DNA of 64,000 bases from Thermoplasmata archaeon. GTDB lineage: Archaea > Thermoplasmatota > Thermoplasmata > GCA-020350865. The translations under genes and the position numbers were made by a program. Each line of letters opens with the position of its first letter. Position 1 is the first letter of the stretch. The stretch covers positions 2,444,892 through 2,508,891 of the forward strand of contig CP070751.1 in assembly GCA_020348445.1 (NCBI GenBank), read 5' to 3'. The notes below the pieces were generated by a model. The model made no database searches. It saw only the letters and a program-made list of their open reading frames with translations, and had not been told where the DNA came from. This document shows, in pieces, positions 63,368 to 64,000 of this stretch.

Positions 63368-64000
63368 TCAAATCCCAATAAAAGTGTACCTCGTAAAATC
63401 TGTTGTTGAAATCTGATAACCCTCCGCCATTACAAGAGTTGGATCAAATGCCCCAAAGGGCATAACTGTGGAGTGCCAGTACCATCGCTGCTTGATATTA
63501 TCGAAATAATTGATTCCCTCGGTATCGGAAATGCTGTCGCAGTATTGGTCTGCAGTATAGTTATTTTTCATTTTTAGTGGAATGCCAAAAGTGTCATATC
63601 CGGTTGAATAACCCTCTGTCCATATTCCAATGCTATAAGTGCTCGCTCCTTTTACGCCACTTGCATTGAATGGAACAACCATGTAATACAATCTAGTCCC
63701 AGGAGTGTTTGCAGAGGCTCCGCTATGAACTGTGTTATTGATTCCAAAATTAATGGGTCCGCAGACAGAAAAATAATCCTTATTGAAAGTCCCAAAGAAA
63801 CCATCCGGGTTATTTGACCAGTATACCTCGTACCAATCTCCTGTACCCATGCTCGACGGCTCCTGCCAGCTAACATTCACATCTCCATTAAGCAGAACCT
63901 CAACTTGAAGGTTTTTTGCCTCTGAGGAAAATGCAAATCCCGAAAAAAGGGGATCATCATTGTAACTGATCATGGCGGCAGGCATACCGCAGAAGGTGTA
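63368..64000 (-). CDS. Secreted FN3-type protein, 5' part outside window
   Basis: The frame is open to the right window edge and ends at 63368, showing at least 211 C-terminal residues. An FN3-like domain (about residues 25-125 of the visible part: KNLQVEVLLNGDVNVSWQEP...YYMVVPFNASG) is followed by a C-terminal segment (TFGIPLKMKNNYTADQYCDS...YWHSTVMPFGAFDPT, GYQISTTDFTRYTFIG). That segment resembles the second half of the WNLI module in plan (aromatic W.W/H.., GY.I...) but lacks its GWNLI start. No membrane helix is present. The catalytic or binding part must lie beyond the window. Confidence 0.75.
   Translation of the reverse strand, partial: YTFCGMPAAMISYNDDPLFSGFAFSSEAKNLQVEVLLNGDVNVSWQEPSSMGTGDWYEVYWSNNPDGFFGTFNKDYFSVCGPINFGINNTVHSGASANTPGTRLYYMVVPFNASGVKGASTYSIGIWTEGYSTGYDTFGIPLKMKNNYTADQYCDSISDTEGINYFDNIKQRWYWHSTVMPFGAFDPTLVMAEGYQISTTDFTRYTFIGI

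Overview
The window looks archaeal, most likely a Thermoplasmata-type euryarchaeon. Supporting signs are AT-rich TATA-like boxes upstream of most transcription units, purine-rich ribosome-binding sites with frequent GTG/TTG starts, an Lrp/AsnC regulator beside adenosylhomocysteinase, a COG1031-type radical SAM protein, archaeal-style FeoB/DtxR genes, and many large secreted proteins built from propellers, PKD, FN3 and thrombospondin-type-3 units. The lineage call is inference; no rRNA or tRNA gene was seen.

Layout. Bases 1-451 hold the end of a secreted protein. A tight six-gene operon follows (633-8048): three membrane-anchored propellers of different families (PQQ-like, WD40, FG-GAP), a CcdA/DsbD-like membrane protein with a His-rich loop, a NapH-type polyferredoxin, and a double-cubane-cluster-type 2-hydroxyacyl-CoA dehydratase homologue. 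A kelch protein comes next. Bases 9376-25253 carry five very large secreted proteins. The minus strand from 25330 to 32006 carries a Cys-rich membrane protein, a NifB-like radical SAM protein, another PQQ-like protein and a large FtsX/MacB-type permease. Bases 33304-39350 (minus) form an iron operon: feoB, a Cys-rich mini-protein, a DtxR-FeoA fusion, a second DtxR, a CoA-disulfide-reductase-like flavoprotein, a DUF6125-like protein and an IMPase/FBPase. It is headed by two palindromic DtxR-type operators. Bases 41473-47626 are metabolic: P-loop kinase, APH-like kinase, PHP hydrolase, AhcY, Lrp and a sirtuin. Bases 47798-53433 hold two NosD-like beta-helix proteins. Then come three overlapping small genes, a methyltransferase, two radical SAM proteins, an extracytoplasmic thioredoxin-fold protein and a polysaccharide flippase.

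Several themes recur. Six secreted proteins end in the same ~150-residue two-repeat module (called here the WNLI module). All six lack a C-terminal membrane helix, whereas nine other exported proteins end in such a helix and lack the module, so the module may be an alternative cell-surface retention domain. Regulatory DNA is unusually readable: paired TTAGG-N4-CCTAA sites before feoB, three TGTACA sites spaced exactly 31 bp between ahcY and lrp, a ~54-nt element repeated in front of two units, and a 30-nt repeat flanking the small-gene cluster. The strongest candidate for an undescribed system is the 633-8048 operon, which links extracytoplasmic propellers to membrane thiol/electron-transfer proteins and a cytoplasmic low-potential reductase.
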